DNA of 64,000 nucleotides from an uncultured SAR86 cluster bacterium (GCA_902602185.1 CACKPV010000003.1:62001-126000); one strand, 5' to 3'; numbered from the stretch's first letter, positions 17,625-28,096 are shown. Made by a program: numbers and translations. The notes: generated by a model from the letters alone, not told the origin.

Positions 17625-19618
17625 TGTACTTTGTCCCAATTTATCCCTATTGTTCCGCTAACCGTTCCATCAATGTACCCTATTGCATAGTCGCTGTAGG
17701 TGCTTGGATCTGGATTTGTAGTGTAGCTACCACTCCAGTCAATATTAGGATTCCATACATAATCTGAATTGTAGAAACCTTCATAGTTATCATTTGGATC
17801 AAGCAAATTATCATCTACAGTGATATATCCATCGGTATCCATTGCTCGATATGAGTAATGAACTACTCCACCACCCTCCGGTCTTGTAAAAATTGGATTG
17901 GTTTCATTGGTAAGTTCCTCTTGGAGAATACCATCAATATACCAATTTAACTCAATGTTACTTTCATTAAAATACTTATCAATCTGGTATCCAATAGACT
18001 GATAGGAAACATTTTGTTGAAGATTATTAATGCTGATTTCATTTCCACTGGTATCAGTGAAGTAGATCTGATTCCAAACATCTGTGCATGAAGATGTGTT
18101 GCCGTACTGTTTAAGGCAAGTTCCAGCAATTGTTTCGGTAACAAAAGCTTCAGCATTGATTTCACCGTAATTAAGAACTCCTGAAACCATTATAGTGCGG
18201 TATTTTGGTCTCCATGAATATTCAGTTGAGTAGTAAGTACCCTGAAAAAGCCCTACCCCTTCCTGTGAAGCACCCTCAGTGTAACCAGGCACATTTGTTT
18301 TATCAACAATCCAGTGTGACCACTTGACTTGGTAAGGATCGTTGACAGTTGTAGTATTTGGAGACGAGTCAGCATATACACTCATGTCATAGCCCCTATC
18401 ATCTGAGGTAGTATATTCATCTCCTAAATTTGCATGACTATGTCCAGCTTCATGCATAACAATTTCACTAGAACGACTACTTATTGGTTGACAGTTTACA
18501 CTGCCTCTTGCAACTCCCCTGCCATAAAAACCAGCAAGAATGGAAATTGTATCTACGCTAATGCCGGGCAAAGCTGTGGCAACAGTTTGATTGAGTACAT
18601 TCCAATCCCAACAATAAATCGAAGTATCCCAATCTAGACAACCAGTATACAGACCCGTAAGAGACTGATTATCTGGATCTGCTCCTTCTACTACATAAAT
18701 ATTAAAATAATCTTTAACAAAATCTGAAACATCAGAATCTTCTTCCAAATTTCTTACTGATTCAGTTAAACGATAATGAAACTGATCAATATGAGAATTA
18801 AAAGAGGACTCACCTTCGTTATCATTTATTGAGTCCCCAATAAAAAGATAATTCGTTCTTCCAGTTGAGTTACCCTCTGTTCTGACAACAACATCATCTG
18901 TGGATTTAAGAACATAAGATCGAAAACCGTCAGCTACCACAACCTCTCTTGCAACATAAGTTCGAATAATGCCAATTCCATCAGTCTCTCCATCATTGAC
19001 TAAAATCTCAAAAGTTGTAAGACCAGCCTTCTTTAGGTTTGTAATATCTACCTCAACACCAAACGGATAAGGATTCTCAGGAATCGTTACATCATAAAGG
19101 GTTGTGGGATATTCAACTCCATTCACAAGCACTCTGACATTGACTTCACTTAAGTCATCATCAACATCACTGGTATCAAAACCAAACACTGGTTTATTAT
19201 CAAAAAGAATTGAAAATTCATTGAGAGAGTCTTGCACGACAACTACAGGAGCATCATTAACAGAATTAATCGTTAAACTTACAGTTGCTACATTAGAATA
19301 CGTATTTTTTTCCGATGAAAAAGCTCTAAACTGGAATGAATCACTACCACTAAAATCTAAATTTGGAGTGTAATTGAATCTTCCATCAGGATTTAAAGCA
19401 ATAGATCCATTGCTTGGTCCCGATTGCAGTTCAAAGGTAATGCTGGTTGGAATCGATGGAGTAGCATCAACATTATCAATTAGTGAAGTATCTTCATTAA
19501 TAGTAAAAGAGGCAGAAAGTGCTTCTATTGTGAAAGGAGACGAGCCTCCACCTCCACCACATGCTGCAAGCAGCAGTAATGATGATGAGGAAATCACAAA
19601 CTTTTTGAAAATGTTCAT
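17621..19618 (-). CDS. Lipoprotein with M64-type zinc metallopeptidase domain
   Basis: A 665-residue lipoprotein with a signal ending LLLLAAC followed by a glycine tract. A cadherin-like/tandem-repeat domain follows (about 20-120, with SGPSNGSIALNPDGRFNYT and SGSDSFQFRAFS), then a second beta domain. The peptidase region near residue 395 carries HEAGHSHANLGDEYT, matching the zinc motif HExxHxxxxxGDEY of M64 (IgA-peptidase-like) enzymes. FLFIGDSINDNEGE-like NYLFIGDSIN precedes it, as in that family. The C-terminal half has Ig-like segments. ATG at 19618 is preferred to the upstream TTG at 19636. It should be a surface or periplasmic protease; two unknown genes follow in the operon and a TonB receptor precedes it. 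Confidence 0.82.
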   Translation of the reverse strand: MNIFKKFVISSSSLLLLAACGGGGGSSPFTIEALSASFTINEDTSLIDNVDATPSIPTSITFELQSGPSNGSIALNPDGRFNYTPNLDFSGSDSFQFRAFSSEKNTYSNVATVSLTINSVNDAPVVVVQDSLNEFSILFDNKPVFGFDTSDVDDDLSEVNVRVLVNGVEYPTTLYDVTIPENPYPFGVEVDITNLKKAGLTTFEILVNDGETDGIGIIRTYVAREVVVADGFRSYVLKSTDDVVVRTEGNSTGRTNYLFIGDSINDNEGESSFNSHIDQFHYRLTESVRNLEEDSDVSDFVKDYFNIYVVEGADPDNQSLTGLYTGCLDWDTSIYCWDWNVLNQTVATALPGISVDTISILAGFYGRGVARGSVNCQPISSRSSEIVMHEAGHSHANLGDEYTTSDDRGYDMSVYADSSPNTTTVNDPYQVKWSHWIVDKTNVPGYTEGASQEGVGLFQGTYYSTEYSWRPKYRTIMVSGVLNYGEINAEAFVTETIAGTCLKQYGNTSSCTDVWNQIYFTDTSGNEISINNLQQNVSYQSIGYQIDKYFNESNIELNWYIDGILQEELTNETNPIFTRPEGGGVVHYSYRAMDTDGYITVDDNLLDPNDNYEGFYNSDYVWNPNIDWSGSYTTNPDPSTYSDYAIGYIDGTVSGTIGINWDKVQ

Positions 19619-19634
19619 AAGATTATATTTTAAC

Positions 19635-19664
19635 AAAAAAAAGAGGGGAAAAATCCCCTCTTTT
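19635..19664 (-). terminator. Intrinsic terminator of the second TonB receptor gene
   Basis: Stem AAAGAGGGG/CCCCTCTTT (19640-19648/19655-19663) with loop AAAAAT. Read on the minus strand it ends in a run of T (19635-19642), separating the receptor message from the peptidase gene. Confidence 0.88.
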
Positions 19665-19681
19665 TAACATTTATAAAAGAT

Positions 19682-22600
19682 TTAGAAATCTTTTTGGAAT
19701 CTTACTCCATAAGCAATTGGAGGAGCATACATAGCTTTTACAAATCCAGCATTTGCAGGATATGCATCAGTTTTAATAAGCTCATCTGTTGCATTATGAA
19801 CATATAATTCAAGACCCCAAGATTTTGCTTCATTGATAAAAACCATAGAAGTGTTGACAGTTGTTAACTCCTCTCGTCCACTATGAAAAGGAGCAACATC
19901 ATAATTAGATTCATTAAAGAACATCTCTCCAACGTAATTAACATTCACAACATTCATGATCCTCATTCCTGATTTAGTGTAAGTATTATGTTCAAATTGA
20001 AGATTCCAGGACATCTCAGGTGACCAAGTTAAGTGTTTCCCACTTAAATCAATTGTTCCGTCAGCTGCACATGGATCTACACCGACAAGAGTTCTTTCTA
20101 AGCAAAGATATCCGTCCTGTGTAGCTTCTGCATTACCGGCAGCACCGTTTTCAGTTTCAAGTAAAGAAACCCAACCAAAGACTCGACCTGTTTCATATGG
20201 TGTCCAGTCAAACTCAAGTTCAACACCTTGAATGGTTGTCTGTGGAACATTTTTGGTCATTAAAGTATAAATGGCTTGACCATCTAATTCACGGTAGCCG
20301 ACAAAACCAAACAAGGTTCTTTGCATATCTTCATAATCACTGTAGAAAACATTACCAAGTAATTTTAAATCACCATCTAAATGCATAGATTTGAAACCAA
20401 GTTCGTAAGTGGTATTAAATTCTGGTTCGTATGGGAAATTAATAAAGACTCCATCACCTCGATCGACATTATCACCAAATCCACCAGCCTTGTAACCAGT
20501 TGAAATTGATCCATAGACAAATAAGTCTTCACTTGCAACATAATCTGCACCTAGTTTCCACGTACCTTGATCCCACTCAGCTTTGTAATCGTTATAAGCA
20601 TTTACTTGGAAAGCAGAAAGATCATCACTTCCAGAAATACCCATATTACTAGTAAGGTCATCGGACTGATAATAAGCACTCCATGGGGCAAATGTGAAAA
20701 TTCCACCGGCATCACTTACAAGTTGTGTATCTCCCACAAAATCATAACTCTCAAACCAAAAACACTCAGCAGTTCCTGCGGCACTATTACAATAAGCATT
20801 TGCATTATCAAAATATCCATAAGTTTTATATGTTGCACCACCAACATCTTCTTTTTCATCCCAAGTGTGACGATATCCGACAGTAAGATTTAAACCCTCA
20901 ACATCGGTTTGGTAATCGAGCTGACCAAATAATGCATAGGAGTCTGTTGTTCTGCTTGGCTGAAGATAGACTTCATGTAATGGACGAATAATGGGTCCCA
21001 AGAAAGGCATCTCAACATCAAATCTTGTGTAGTTATCTTCAGTCATTAAGAACATACCTCCAACCCATTGAAGATCATCATCATCATCAGATTTGAACTG
21101 AAGTTCAATTACAGTTGAATCATTGTTTTGAATTGTTCTATACAACTCATCAAACCACATAGGTTTCACAGAGTTGTTAAGAATTGCTGCTGCACTTCCA
21201 GCTTGTAATCCCAATGCTCCTGCTACAGCATCTAAATCTGACATCCAGTAGGAATACTGACATCCATATGCGAAAGAGGATTCAACTGAACCTCCCCAAC
21301 CCATTTGACAATTATCATAACCCATATCCCAAGCAGTATTTTGGAAGTAGGCATCATTGTTAAACCCTGTTCCATTTGAACCTTCAACTCTAGGACCCCA
21401 TCCATACTGAGTTCCATAAATGCCCCCAAAGTGCCCTCTTAGAGCATTCCAGTTGAGCATCATTGAATCAGGATGATTTCTTACAAATCCGTATGCAGGG
21501 TGAGTTGGAGAAGTATGAAAACCACCGTCTCCATCATATATTTGGAAACGATCGTGATCAGCTCTTGCAATTCGAAGTTCACCCACAGCATCTTCCGTTA
21601 CTCTGAATTTCATTTCAGATCTTATAGTGTCTATATTCAATTCTAAAACACCCGGATTATTGATTGCAGCATTGAAAGGATTATCTGGTCCTTGAGCACA
21701 TGAAAAGTCATATGCCATTCCTCTAGATAGTTCAGCTTGCTCACAATCCTTTAGATATACTGATCCAGCACCATTATCTTCAAAAGAATCATAAGATAAG
21801 AACCATTCAAACTCTCTGTCAACAGGAGCATATAAAATACTAAATCTAGCTGCTGAATTATCAATATTATAATAAGCTTCATCCGGACCAACATTTCTTG
21901 CTCTTCTTTGGTCGACATTTGGTATACCATCAGCAACGATATCTCTTGCATCGCCCCAATCAACTTGACCACTCACCGGCGTTCCGGTGGGTGCAGCAGA
22001 GGTATTTACACCTATTTGCCCATTACGGTTATAGTCTAGTGACCAATCATATGTATCAACAGTTTGATTAATGAAAGAATCAGCAGCAGCAGTTTTAAAG
22101 GATGCACGAACTGCGATTTCATCATTTATAGGAATGTTAAAGAAGCCATCGACTTCATTCATGTTTCTTCCGTCTGCAGAAACTCTAACACCCATTCTTC
22201 CTGTCACAGAGTCACCAAATTTTGGTCGTGCAGAAATAACATTAATTGCACCAGATGTTGAATTTCTTCCGAATAAAGTTCCTTGAGGTCCTCTTAATAC
22301 CTCAATTCTTTCAACATCATGTGCCAGCGCTAGAGCAGCTTGTGGTCTTGGTGAGTACATTCCATCAACATGAACAGAAACAGTTGGATCTCCTAATTCA
22401 GTGTAATTATTTGAACTGACTCCCCTGATAGCAATAGAAACTCCAGAATCTACACCACTCTCTCCAACAATCATGTTTGGAACTAGAGAAGATAAATCAG
22501 AAATTCTTGAAAGCCCCTGCAAAGTGAGTTGATCTTGTGATACTACTGAAACAGCAATGGGTGTTTCCATCAAACTGGTTTCTCTTTTTGTTGCAGTAAC

Positions 22601-22705
22601 TATAACTTCTTCAACATCAGCAGATTCTTCAGAATCTTGTGCAAATAGAAAAAAAGGTGTTAAAAAAAACACCATACCTGATAGTAAATAATAACGAATG
22701 TTCAT
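19682..22705 (-). CDS. TonB-dependent receptor
   Basis: A 1007-residue outer-membrane transporter. A signal peptide (about 1-22, ending LFAQ) is followed by an acidic linker and TonB box VEEVIVTATKR at residues 30-40. The plug (about 45-165) shows VERIEVLRGPQGTLFGRNST and SGAINVISARP. The barrel ends with the consensus aromatic C-terminus VRFQKDF. This is the classical TonB receptor family that includes many SAR86-type receptors. Ligand specificity cannot be read from sequence. The gene has its own terminator and stands alone between a patatin gene and an M64-type peptidase operon. Confidence 0.93.
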   Translation of the reverse strand: MNIRYYLLSGMVFFLTPFFLFAQDSEESADVEEVIVTATKRETSLMETPIAVSVVSQDQLTLQGLSRISDLSSLVPNMIVGESGVDSGVSIAIRGVSSNNYTELGDPTVSVHVDGMYSPRPQAALALAHDVERIEVLRGPQGTLFGRNSTSGAINVISARPKFGDSVTGRMGVRVSADGRNMNEVDGFFNIPINDEIAVRASFKTAAADSFINQTVDTYDWSLDYNRNGQIGVNTSAAPTGTPVSGQVDWGDARDIVADGIPNVDQRRARNVGPDEAYYNIDNSAARFSILYAPVDREFEWFLSYDSFEDNGAGSVYLKDCEQAELSRGMAYDFSCAQGPDNPFNAAINNPGVLELNIDTIRSEMKFRVTEDAVGELRIARADHDRFQIYDGDGGFHTSPTHPAYGFVRNHPDSMMLNWNALRGHFGGIYGTQYGWGPRVEGSNGTGFNNDAYFQNTAWDMGYDNCQMGWGGSVESSFAYGCQYSYWMSDLDAVAGALGLQAGSAAAILNNSVKPMWFDELYRTIQNNDSTVIELQFKSDDDDDLQWVGGMFLMTEDNYTRFDVEMPFLGPIIRPLHEVYLQPSRTTDSYALFGQLDYQTDVEGLNLTVGYRHTWDEKEDVGGATYKTYGYFDNANAYCNSAAGTAECFWFESYDFVGDTQLVSDAGGIFTFAPWSAYYQSDDLTSNMGISGSDDLSAFQVNAYNDYKAEWDQGTWKLGADYVASEDLFVYGSISTGYKAGGFGDNVDRGDGVFINFPYEPEFNTTYELGFKSMHLDGDLKLLGNVFYSDYEDMQRTLFGFVGYRELDGQAIYTLMTKNVPQTTIQGVELEFDWTPYETGRVFGWVSLLETENGAAGNAEATQDGYLCLERTLVGVDPCAADGTIDLSGKHLTWSPEMSWNLQFEHNTYTKSGMRIMNVVNVNYVGEMFFNESNYDVAPFHSGREELTTVNTSMVFINEAKSWGLELYVHNATDELIKTDAYPANAGFVKAMYAPPIAYGVRFQKDF

Positions 22706-22790
22706 GAATTCCCCTAAATTGTTTTAAAACTATGGTAATTGAATAAAAATAAGTAGGTTATGTCAAGTTTCAGACTATTTTTGGACCTTG

Positions 22791-23678
22791 CTACTTATTA
22801 AAAAAATACTTGATTAAATCTTTGTTATCAGCCCACCAAAACTCTCCAAGTGTTTTGATTTTTTCAATATTTTTAGCTGAATAATCATCCATGCGCCGAT
22901 TCACTTTGTTTAATGGAGAGTTTATTCGTAAATAATCATCATTTATCAAATCTTTAAGCACTTCATGTTGCAAACTTGACTCAACCATAATCCCGAGAAT
23001 ATCGTTCTTCAGCCACCCTATTGCTCCCCAGTCCTTTGAACGTATCCCATCAATTTTTCGTCTATTTAGTCCTGTTCCAATTGCAAAAACCTTTATTTGC
23101 TCTCCTTTAAATAATTTCTTTGCTTCCACATATGCTAATAATGCTGGATTATTCGCAGCAATACCTCCGTCAATTAACCATGAATTATTTCTCATGCTTG
23201 CAGTTGGAAAATAAATCGGTGCTGCACTTGTTGCATTGGCAGCTTCGACAATAAGTGTTTCTGGTTGCTCGTAACTTTTTAACAAAATAGGTTTTCTCAG
23301 TTCAACATCATACGCAGTAACAAAAACTGGTTTTAAAACTTCCCCCATTGTTTTCGTGCCAAAAAATTTTTGGAAGACTTTTCGCTTGCCGCCATTAGAA
23401 TATTTTGGCCGTAATTGAAGAAAGGAAGTTTTATCAACTAGATTTTGTGTCATGATGGTGCGCAAATTCTCTTGAGACCAAAATTTCTCTAAATTGCTTG
23501 AGTTGGCACTAATTGTAGCTATTAGTAATGCATTTGTTGCGCCTGCGCTTGTGCCTGCAAATAGATCAAACTGATTAAAGATGTTGATATTTAGTTCTTG
23601 CTCAATCTTTTTAAGCAAAACAACCTGCGCAATTGCGCGCACACCTCCTCCATCAAACGATAAAATATAACGACACAT
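22791..23678 (-). CDS. Patatin-like phospholipase
   Basis: A 295-residue acyl hydrolase with a catalytic Ser-Asp dyad: the oxyanion GGGVRA in ILSFDGGGVRAIAQ (residues about 5-18), nucleophile Ser in FAGTSAGATNALL (GxSxG) and Asp in WLIDGGIAANNPALL. This is the CapV/FabD-like bacterial patatin layout with no signal peptide, so it acts in the cytosol or at the inner membrane face on phospholipids. Start is ATG at 23678 (MCRYILSFDGG), although a TTG at 23687 is in frame. No CBASS cyclase or ubiquitin-like genes are adjacent, so I see no defence context. Confidence 0.9.
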   Translation of the reverse strand: MCRYILSFDGGGVRAIAQVVLLKKIEQELNINIFNQFDLFAGTSAGATNALLIATISANSSNLEKFWSQENLRTIMTQNLVDKTSFLQLRPKYSNGGKRKVFQKFFGTKTMGEVLKPVFVTAYDVELRKPILLKSYEQPETLIVEAANATSAAPIYFPTASMRNNSWLIDGGIAANNPALLAYVEAKKLFKGEQIKVFAIGTGLNRRKIDGIRSKDWGAIGWLKNDILGIMVESSLQHEVLKDLINDDYLRINSPLNKVNRRMDDYSAKNIEKIKTLGEFWWADNKDLIKYFFNK

Positions 23679-23707
23679 TTTTTTCAAATAACTATAATAG
23701 ATATATT

Positions 23708-24196
23708 ATGCGAATTCATATTCTTATCTTATCCCTATCCATTCTGTTTTTAAATATGAATATTTTTGCAAATGATTCAGCGTTTGGCTATTGGTTGACT
23801 TCTGCTTCGATAGTAAAAATCGAAAATTGCGACAATAGTTTGTGTGCAACTATACAAATAGTCTTCGTGCCTGAGGGAGTCGATCCAGAGAGTGTTTTGG
23901 ATAAAAATAATAGAAATAAAGATTTGCGATCAAGAACGCTAATGGGTTTAAATTTACTGGAAGATTTTCCTGTTACTGATCAAATGCAAACCAATTTTGA
24001 GGGTGGAAAGATTTATGATCCAAATAGTGGAAGGAGCTATAAATCAAAGATATTTTTAAAAGAAAATGGAGATTTACGTGTCGAAGGCTGCTTAGCATTT
24101 GTTTGTGATGGTGAAGACTGGAAAGCACTCCAAGTTACCATCTCTGATGATGGAAGCAAACACGCAGTGCTTAAAAATGCCTCTCAAAAAAATTAA
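23708..24196 (+). CDS. DUF2147 exported protein
   Basis: A 162-residue periplasmic protein with a signal peptide (MRIHILILSLSILFLNMNIFA). The mature part matches DUF2147: FGYWLTSASIVKIENCDNSLC at the start, then LDKNNRNKDLRSRTLMGL, GGKIYDPNSGRSYKSKI and a final EGCLAFVCDGEDWKAL. These are small beta-barrel proteins of unknown function, often with conserved cysteines. ATG at 23708 is chosen because it opens the signal peptide. Its last 26 bases overlap the 3' end of aceF in convergent orientation. Confidence 0.85.
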   Translation: MRIHILILSLSILFLNMNIFANDSAFGYWLTSASIVKIENCDNSLCATIQIVFVPEGVDPESVLDKNNRNKDLRSRTLMGLNLLEDFPVTDQMQTNFEGGKIYDPNSGRSYKSKIFLKENGDLRVEGCLAFVCDGEDWKALQVTISDDGSKHAVLKNASQKN

Positions 24197-25421
24197 GGTC
24201 TTTCAGGATTTCACAGAATCTCGTCGTAAATTGAACTCCTTCAACTCCGTTGATAATTCTATGATCGTACGAGAGTGAAATAGGCAAATATGTATCTAAT
24301 TTAGAGTAGTCCTCTAAAGAATATTGTTGAAAGGTTTTAGAAATACCCAATATCGCAACTTCCGGAGGATTGATGATGGGAGTAAAAAACTTTCCCCCAA
24401 AACTTCCAAGTGAGCTTATTGTAAAAGTCGCACCCTTTAGGTCATCCACTTTAACCTTCCGAGATTTAGATAACTCAGCTAACCTAACAATGTCATCTGA
24501 AATTTCACGAATTGATTTAGTGTTGGCAGCTTTAATATTGGGTACGATTAAGCCTTGAGGTGTATCTACTGCAATTCCAAGATTGATAAAGTTCTTATGA
24601 ATTAATTTCATAGTTTGCATATCTATCGAACTGTTAAAACTTGGAAACTCTTCGAGCAAAGAACTTACAGCTTTTGCAAAAAATGCTAAAGGAGAAACTT
24701 TTACTTTAAATTTTTTGGTAAGTTTTTGTCTCAGTTCCAACAAAGGTCCAACAGATGATTCGTCATGTTGGGTTACATGAGGAATGGTGATCCAAGATTG
24801 TTGTAAATTGATTGCAGCAGTTTTTTGAAATTTAGATAAATCTATTTCTTCAACATCACCAAATTGTGAAAAATCAATGGATGGAATCTTTGGAAGTTCA
24901 AATGTTGTTTTCTCTAACTTCCCTTTGACAAAGCTATGAAGATCCTCTTTGAGAATTCTATTTCTTGGTCCAGTGGGCTGAACTAAAACAAGGTTAATCC
25001 CAAATTCTCTTGCTAACTTTCTTACAGCAGGACCAGCATAAATTCCTTTTGCAGAGTGAGAGTCCTCACCAATATTCTCAACAGGCAAATCTTTTATAAC
25101 TGTCTCATTTATAACTTCATCTTGCGAAGAATCCTCACTTTCAACCTCTGTTGCTTTTTCTTCTTTAGGCTCCTCAGCAGACATTTCATGAACATCAATT
25201 TCTAAAAAATTGTCTCCTTCTTTAACTTCATCACCAAGTTTCACGAGGACTTTTTTTACAACACCGGCTTTAGATGCAGGAACATCCATTGCAGCCTTCT
25301 CTGATTCTAGGACAACTACTGAGTCATCTGAAGTTACAATATCACCAGGTTTTACACATATTTCTATAACTTCAGTATTTTCTGCATCTCCTAAACTAGG
25401 TATTTTTATTATTTCAGACAT
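24171..25421 (-). CDS. aceF: Pyruvate dehydrogenase E2, dihydrolipoamide acetyltransferase
   Basis: The core of the pyruvate dehydrogenase complex, moving acetyl groups to CoA. Its 416 residues hold one lipoyl domain (about 1-75; lipoyl Lys in VLESEKAAMDVPAS), an acidic linker, an E1/E3-binding domain (AGPAVRKLAREFGINL then GPRNRILKEDL) and the catalytic domain ending LSYDHRIINGVEG with the active His. Many gammaproteobacterial E2 proteins have two or three lipoyl domains, so the single one is compact. The ATG at 25421 overlaps the aceE stop by one base (TAATG). No lpd gene follows, so E3 must be elsewhere. Confidence 0.95.
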   Translation of the reverse strand: MSEIIKIPSLGDAENTEVIEICVKPGDIVTSDDSVVVLESEKAAMDVPASKAGVVKKVLVKLGDEVKEGDNFLEIDVHEMSAEEPKEEKATEVESEDSSQDEVINETVIKDLPVENIGEDSHSAKGIYAGPAVRKLAREFGINLVLVQPTGPRNRILKEDLHSFVKGKLEKTTFELPKIPSIDFSQFGDVEEIDLSKFQKTAAINLQQSWITIPHVTQHDESSVGPLLELRQKLTKKFKVKVSPLAFFAKAVSSLLEEFPSFNSSIDMQTMKLIHKNFINLGIAVDTPQGLIVPNIKAANTKSIREISDDIVRLAELSKSRKVKVDDLKGATFTISSLGSFGGKFFTPIINPPEVAILGISKTFQQYSLEDYSKLDTYLPISLSYDHRIINGVEGVQFTTRFCEILKDLNFFERHF

Positions 25422-28066
25422 TACTGCACCCAAGGGGATGATTTATCTTTATTAATTCCCAATTTCTCGTAAATTTTACCGACCTGTTTTTTATCTATTG
25501 TTTGATCTTGCAATAAAGCATAAGCAGCCGTTGCTGCAATATTATTGGCATCAACCTCAAAATACTCCCGTAATTTTTTTCGACTGTCACTTCTACCAAA
25601 CCCATCAGTACCCAAGGTAAAGTAAGTTCCTTTTACAAAAGGGCGAATTTGTTCGGCGTAAGCCCGCATGTAATCGGTAGCTGCTACTGCAGGTATATTT
25701 TCATGGGCAAATGATTGCTCGACATAGCTTGCTTTAGGAGTCTGTGAGGGATTTTTTAAATTCACATTTTCAATCTCCATTCCATCTTTTCTTAACATAT
25801 TAAAACTAGTTACACTCCAAACTTCTGAAGTAATATCAAATTGCTTCAAAATCTCATGTGCCTTTAAACATTCGTTTAAAATAGCACCTGAACCTAAAAG
25901 CCTAATCATAGGTCTAGAGACAGACAGAAACTTATACATCCCTTTAATAATTTGTTCTTCAACTTTTTTTATTTTAGGTTTTTGGGGTTGAAGGTAGCGC
26001 TCATTGGTGACAGTTAAATAATAAAAGAAATTTTGTTTTTCTTCGTACATTTCTTTAATACCATGTTGAATGATTACTGCTAATTCGAAGCCAAATGCTG
26101 GATCATATGATTTGCAATTGGGAATAGTGGAAGACAAAATATGACTGTGGCCGTCTTGGTGCTGCAAGCCTTCACCATTGAGAGTTGTTCTACCCGAAGT
26201 TGCTCCTATTAAGAAACCTTTTGCTTGTGCGTCACCAGCAGCCCAAGCTAAATCATGAATTCTCTGAAATCCAAACATGGAATAAAAAATATAAAAGGGG
26301 ATCATGGTGAGATTATGATTGGAATATGAGGTTGCCAAAGCTGTCCAAGCTGCAAAAGATCCTGCTTCAGTGATGCCCTCTTCAAGCATGACTCCTGTTT
26401 TTGATTCTTTATACCACATCACTTGATCAGCATCCTCAGGTTCGTACTTTTGCCCCTCGGAAGAATAAATGCCAATTTGTTTAAACATCCCTTCCATACC
26501 AAATGTACGAGCTTCGTCCGGCACTATCGGCACCACTCGCTCACCTAAATTTTTATCTTTAATTAAATTATTGATTGCTCTTACGCAATGAGTAGTAGTT
26601 GACACTGGTCTCTCTCCGCTCCCCTTCAAGATAGAACTAAATATTTTGGAATCAGCTAATTTTAGAGATTCATCATGTTGTCTTCTCCTTGGAATAAATC
26701 CTCCTAAGTTTTTTCTGGTGTTTTTAAGATACTGTATTTCGGGTGAATCTTCAGCTGGTCTCACATATGGTAATTGTTCAATTTCTTTGTCTGTAACAGG
26801 GATATCAAACCTATCTCTGAAACTTTTGATATTCTCCAGTGATAATTTCTTAACTTGGTGAGTTGTATTATCAGCTTCACGTGAACCAACACCATATCCT
26901 TTAGTGGTCAATGCAAGAATAACTGTAGGTGACCCTTTATGATTCACAGCTTGATGGTAAGCTGCATACACTTTATATGGATCATGACCTCCTCTATTAA
27001 GTTTGTAAATCTCATCATCGGTTAAGCCCTTTACCAATTTTAAGGCTTCAGGATGTTTGCCGAAAAAGTTTTCTCTTGTATAAGCACCGCCTTTGGCTTT
27101 GAAATTTTGCATTTCTCCGTCAACCACTTCATCCATAATTTTTTGTAAGTGGCCTTTTTTGTCTTTTGCCAAAATAGGATCCCAGAGTCTTCCCCATACT
27201 ACTTTAATAACATTCCAACCCGACCCACGAAATTGTCTTTCTAGTTCCTGGATCACTTTACTATTTCCTCGAACTGGTCCATCTAATCTTTGTAAATTAC
27301 AATTGATTACAAAAACTAGGTTATCCAATTTTTCTCTTGCTGCCAGACCGATTGCACCTAAAGATTCAGGTTCATCCATTTCACCATCACCCCAAAATCC
27401 CCAAATCTTCCTGTCACCAAGCTCTTTTAAGCCTCTCGCATCAAGATACTTCATTACATGTGCCTGATAAATAGCAGAAATTGGCCCCAAACCCATTGAT
27501 ACAGAAGGAAATTGCCAATAATCTGACATCAACCAGGGATGAGGATATGAGGATAAGCCGGGGGATTCTACCTCACGACGAAAATTATCTAGATCTTCTT
27601 CATTTAACCTTCCTTCTAAAAAACTTCGAGCATAAATACCTGGAGAGCAATGACCTTGGAAGTAAATTAAGTCCTCATCTTTACTATCTTGTCCTCGAAA
27701 AAAATAGTTAAACCCTATGTCATACAGCATGGCAGCAGATGAAAATGTAGCAATATGTCCACCCAGCTCGTCCTCATTTTTATTTGCCCTCAAAACCGTA
27801 ACAAGAGCATTCCATCGAATAAGTGATCGAATTCGTCGCTCCATAAAGAGATCTCCGGGCATCATTGCCTCATTTTCAGGAGCAATTGTATTTTTAAATG
27901 GGGTAGTTAAGTTATAGGATGGCACTGCACCCTTGTCCATGAGGTGTTTAGCCAATTCATTTAAAAGAAATGAAGCACGATCAGTGCCCTGATCATCAAT
28001 TACATCATCAAGAGATTCAATCCATTCTCTGGTTTCGATTGGATCGAAGTCTTTACCAGATTTCAT
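25421..28066 (-). CDS. aceE: Pyruvate dehydrogenase E1, homodimeric AceE type
   Basis: Decarboxylates pyruvate with thiamine diphosphate and acetylates the E2 lipoyl group. At 881 residues it is of normal length. It shows IRWNALVTVLRANKN, the diphosphate-binding GDGEMDEPESLGAIGLAARE with NCNLQRLDGPVRGN, GHSHILSSTIPNC and a C-terminal YFTLGTDGFGRSDSRKKLR. It leads the aceEF operon with a one-base stop/start overlap. No PdhR gene is nearby and no operator is recognisable in the short gap to the amidase gene. Confidence 0.97.
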   Translation of the reverse strand: MKSGKDFDPIETREWIESLDDVIDDQGTDRASFLLNELAKHLMDKGAVPSYNLTTPFKNTIAPENEAMMPGDLFMERRIRSLIRWNALVTVLRANKNEDELGGHIATFSSAAMLYDIGFNYFFRGQDSKDEDLIYFQGHCSPGIYARSFLEGRLNEEDLDNFRREVESPGLSSYPHPWLMSDYWQFPSVSMGLGPISAIYQAHVMKYLDARGLKELGDRKIWGFWGDGEMDEPESLGAIGLAAREKLDNLVFVINCNLQRLDGPVRGNSKVIQELERQFRGSGWNVIKVVWGRLWDPILAKDKKGHLQKIMDEVVDGEMQNFKAKGGAYTRENFFGKHPEALKLVKGLTDDEIYKLNRGGHDPYKVYAAYHQAVNHKGSPTVILALTTKGYGVGSREADNTTHQVKKLSLENIKSFRDRFDIPVTDKEIEQLPYVRPAEDSPEIQYLKNTRKNLGGFIPRRRQHDESLKLADSKIFSSILKGSGERPVSTTTHCVRAINNLIKDKNLGERVVPIVPDEARTFGMEGMFKQIGIYSSEGQKYEPEDADQVMWYKESKTGVMLEEGITEAGSFAAWTALATSYSNHNLTMIPFYIFYSMFGFQRIHDLAWAAGDAQAKGFLIGATSGRTTLNGEGLQHQDGHSHILSSTIPNCKSYDPAFGFELAVIIQHGIKEMYEEKQNFFYYLTVTNERYLQPQKPKIKKVEEQIIKGMYKFLSVSRPMIRLLGSGAILNECLKAHEILKQFDITSEVWSVTSFNMLRKDGMEIENVNLKNPSQTPKASYVEQSFAHENIPAVAATDYMRAYAEQIRPFVKGTYFTLGTDGFGRSDSRKKLREYFEVDANNIAATAAYALLQDQTIDKKQVGKIYEKLGINKDKSSPWVQ

Positions 28067-28096
28067 GGGGGCATTCTACCATACGGATTACCAACT

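Noticed and set aside
22791-23678. CBASS-type phage defence around the patatin gene
   Set aside because: The patatin fold fits CapV, but no cyclic-oligonucleotide synthase or other CBASS genes are adjacent.
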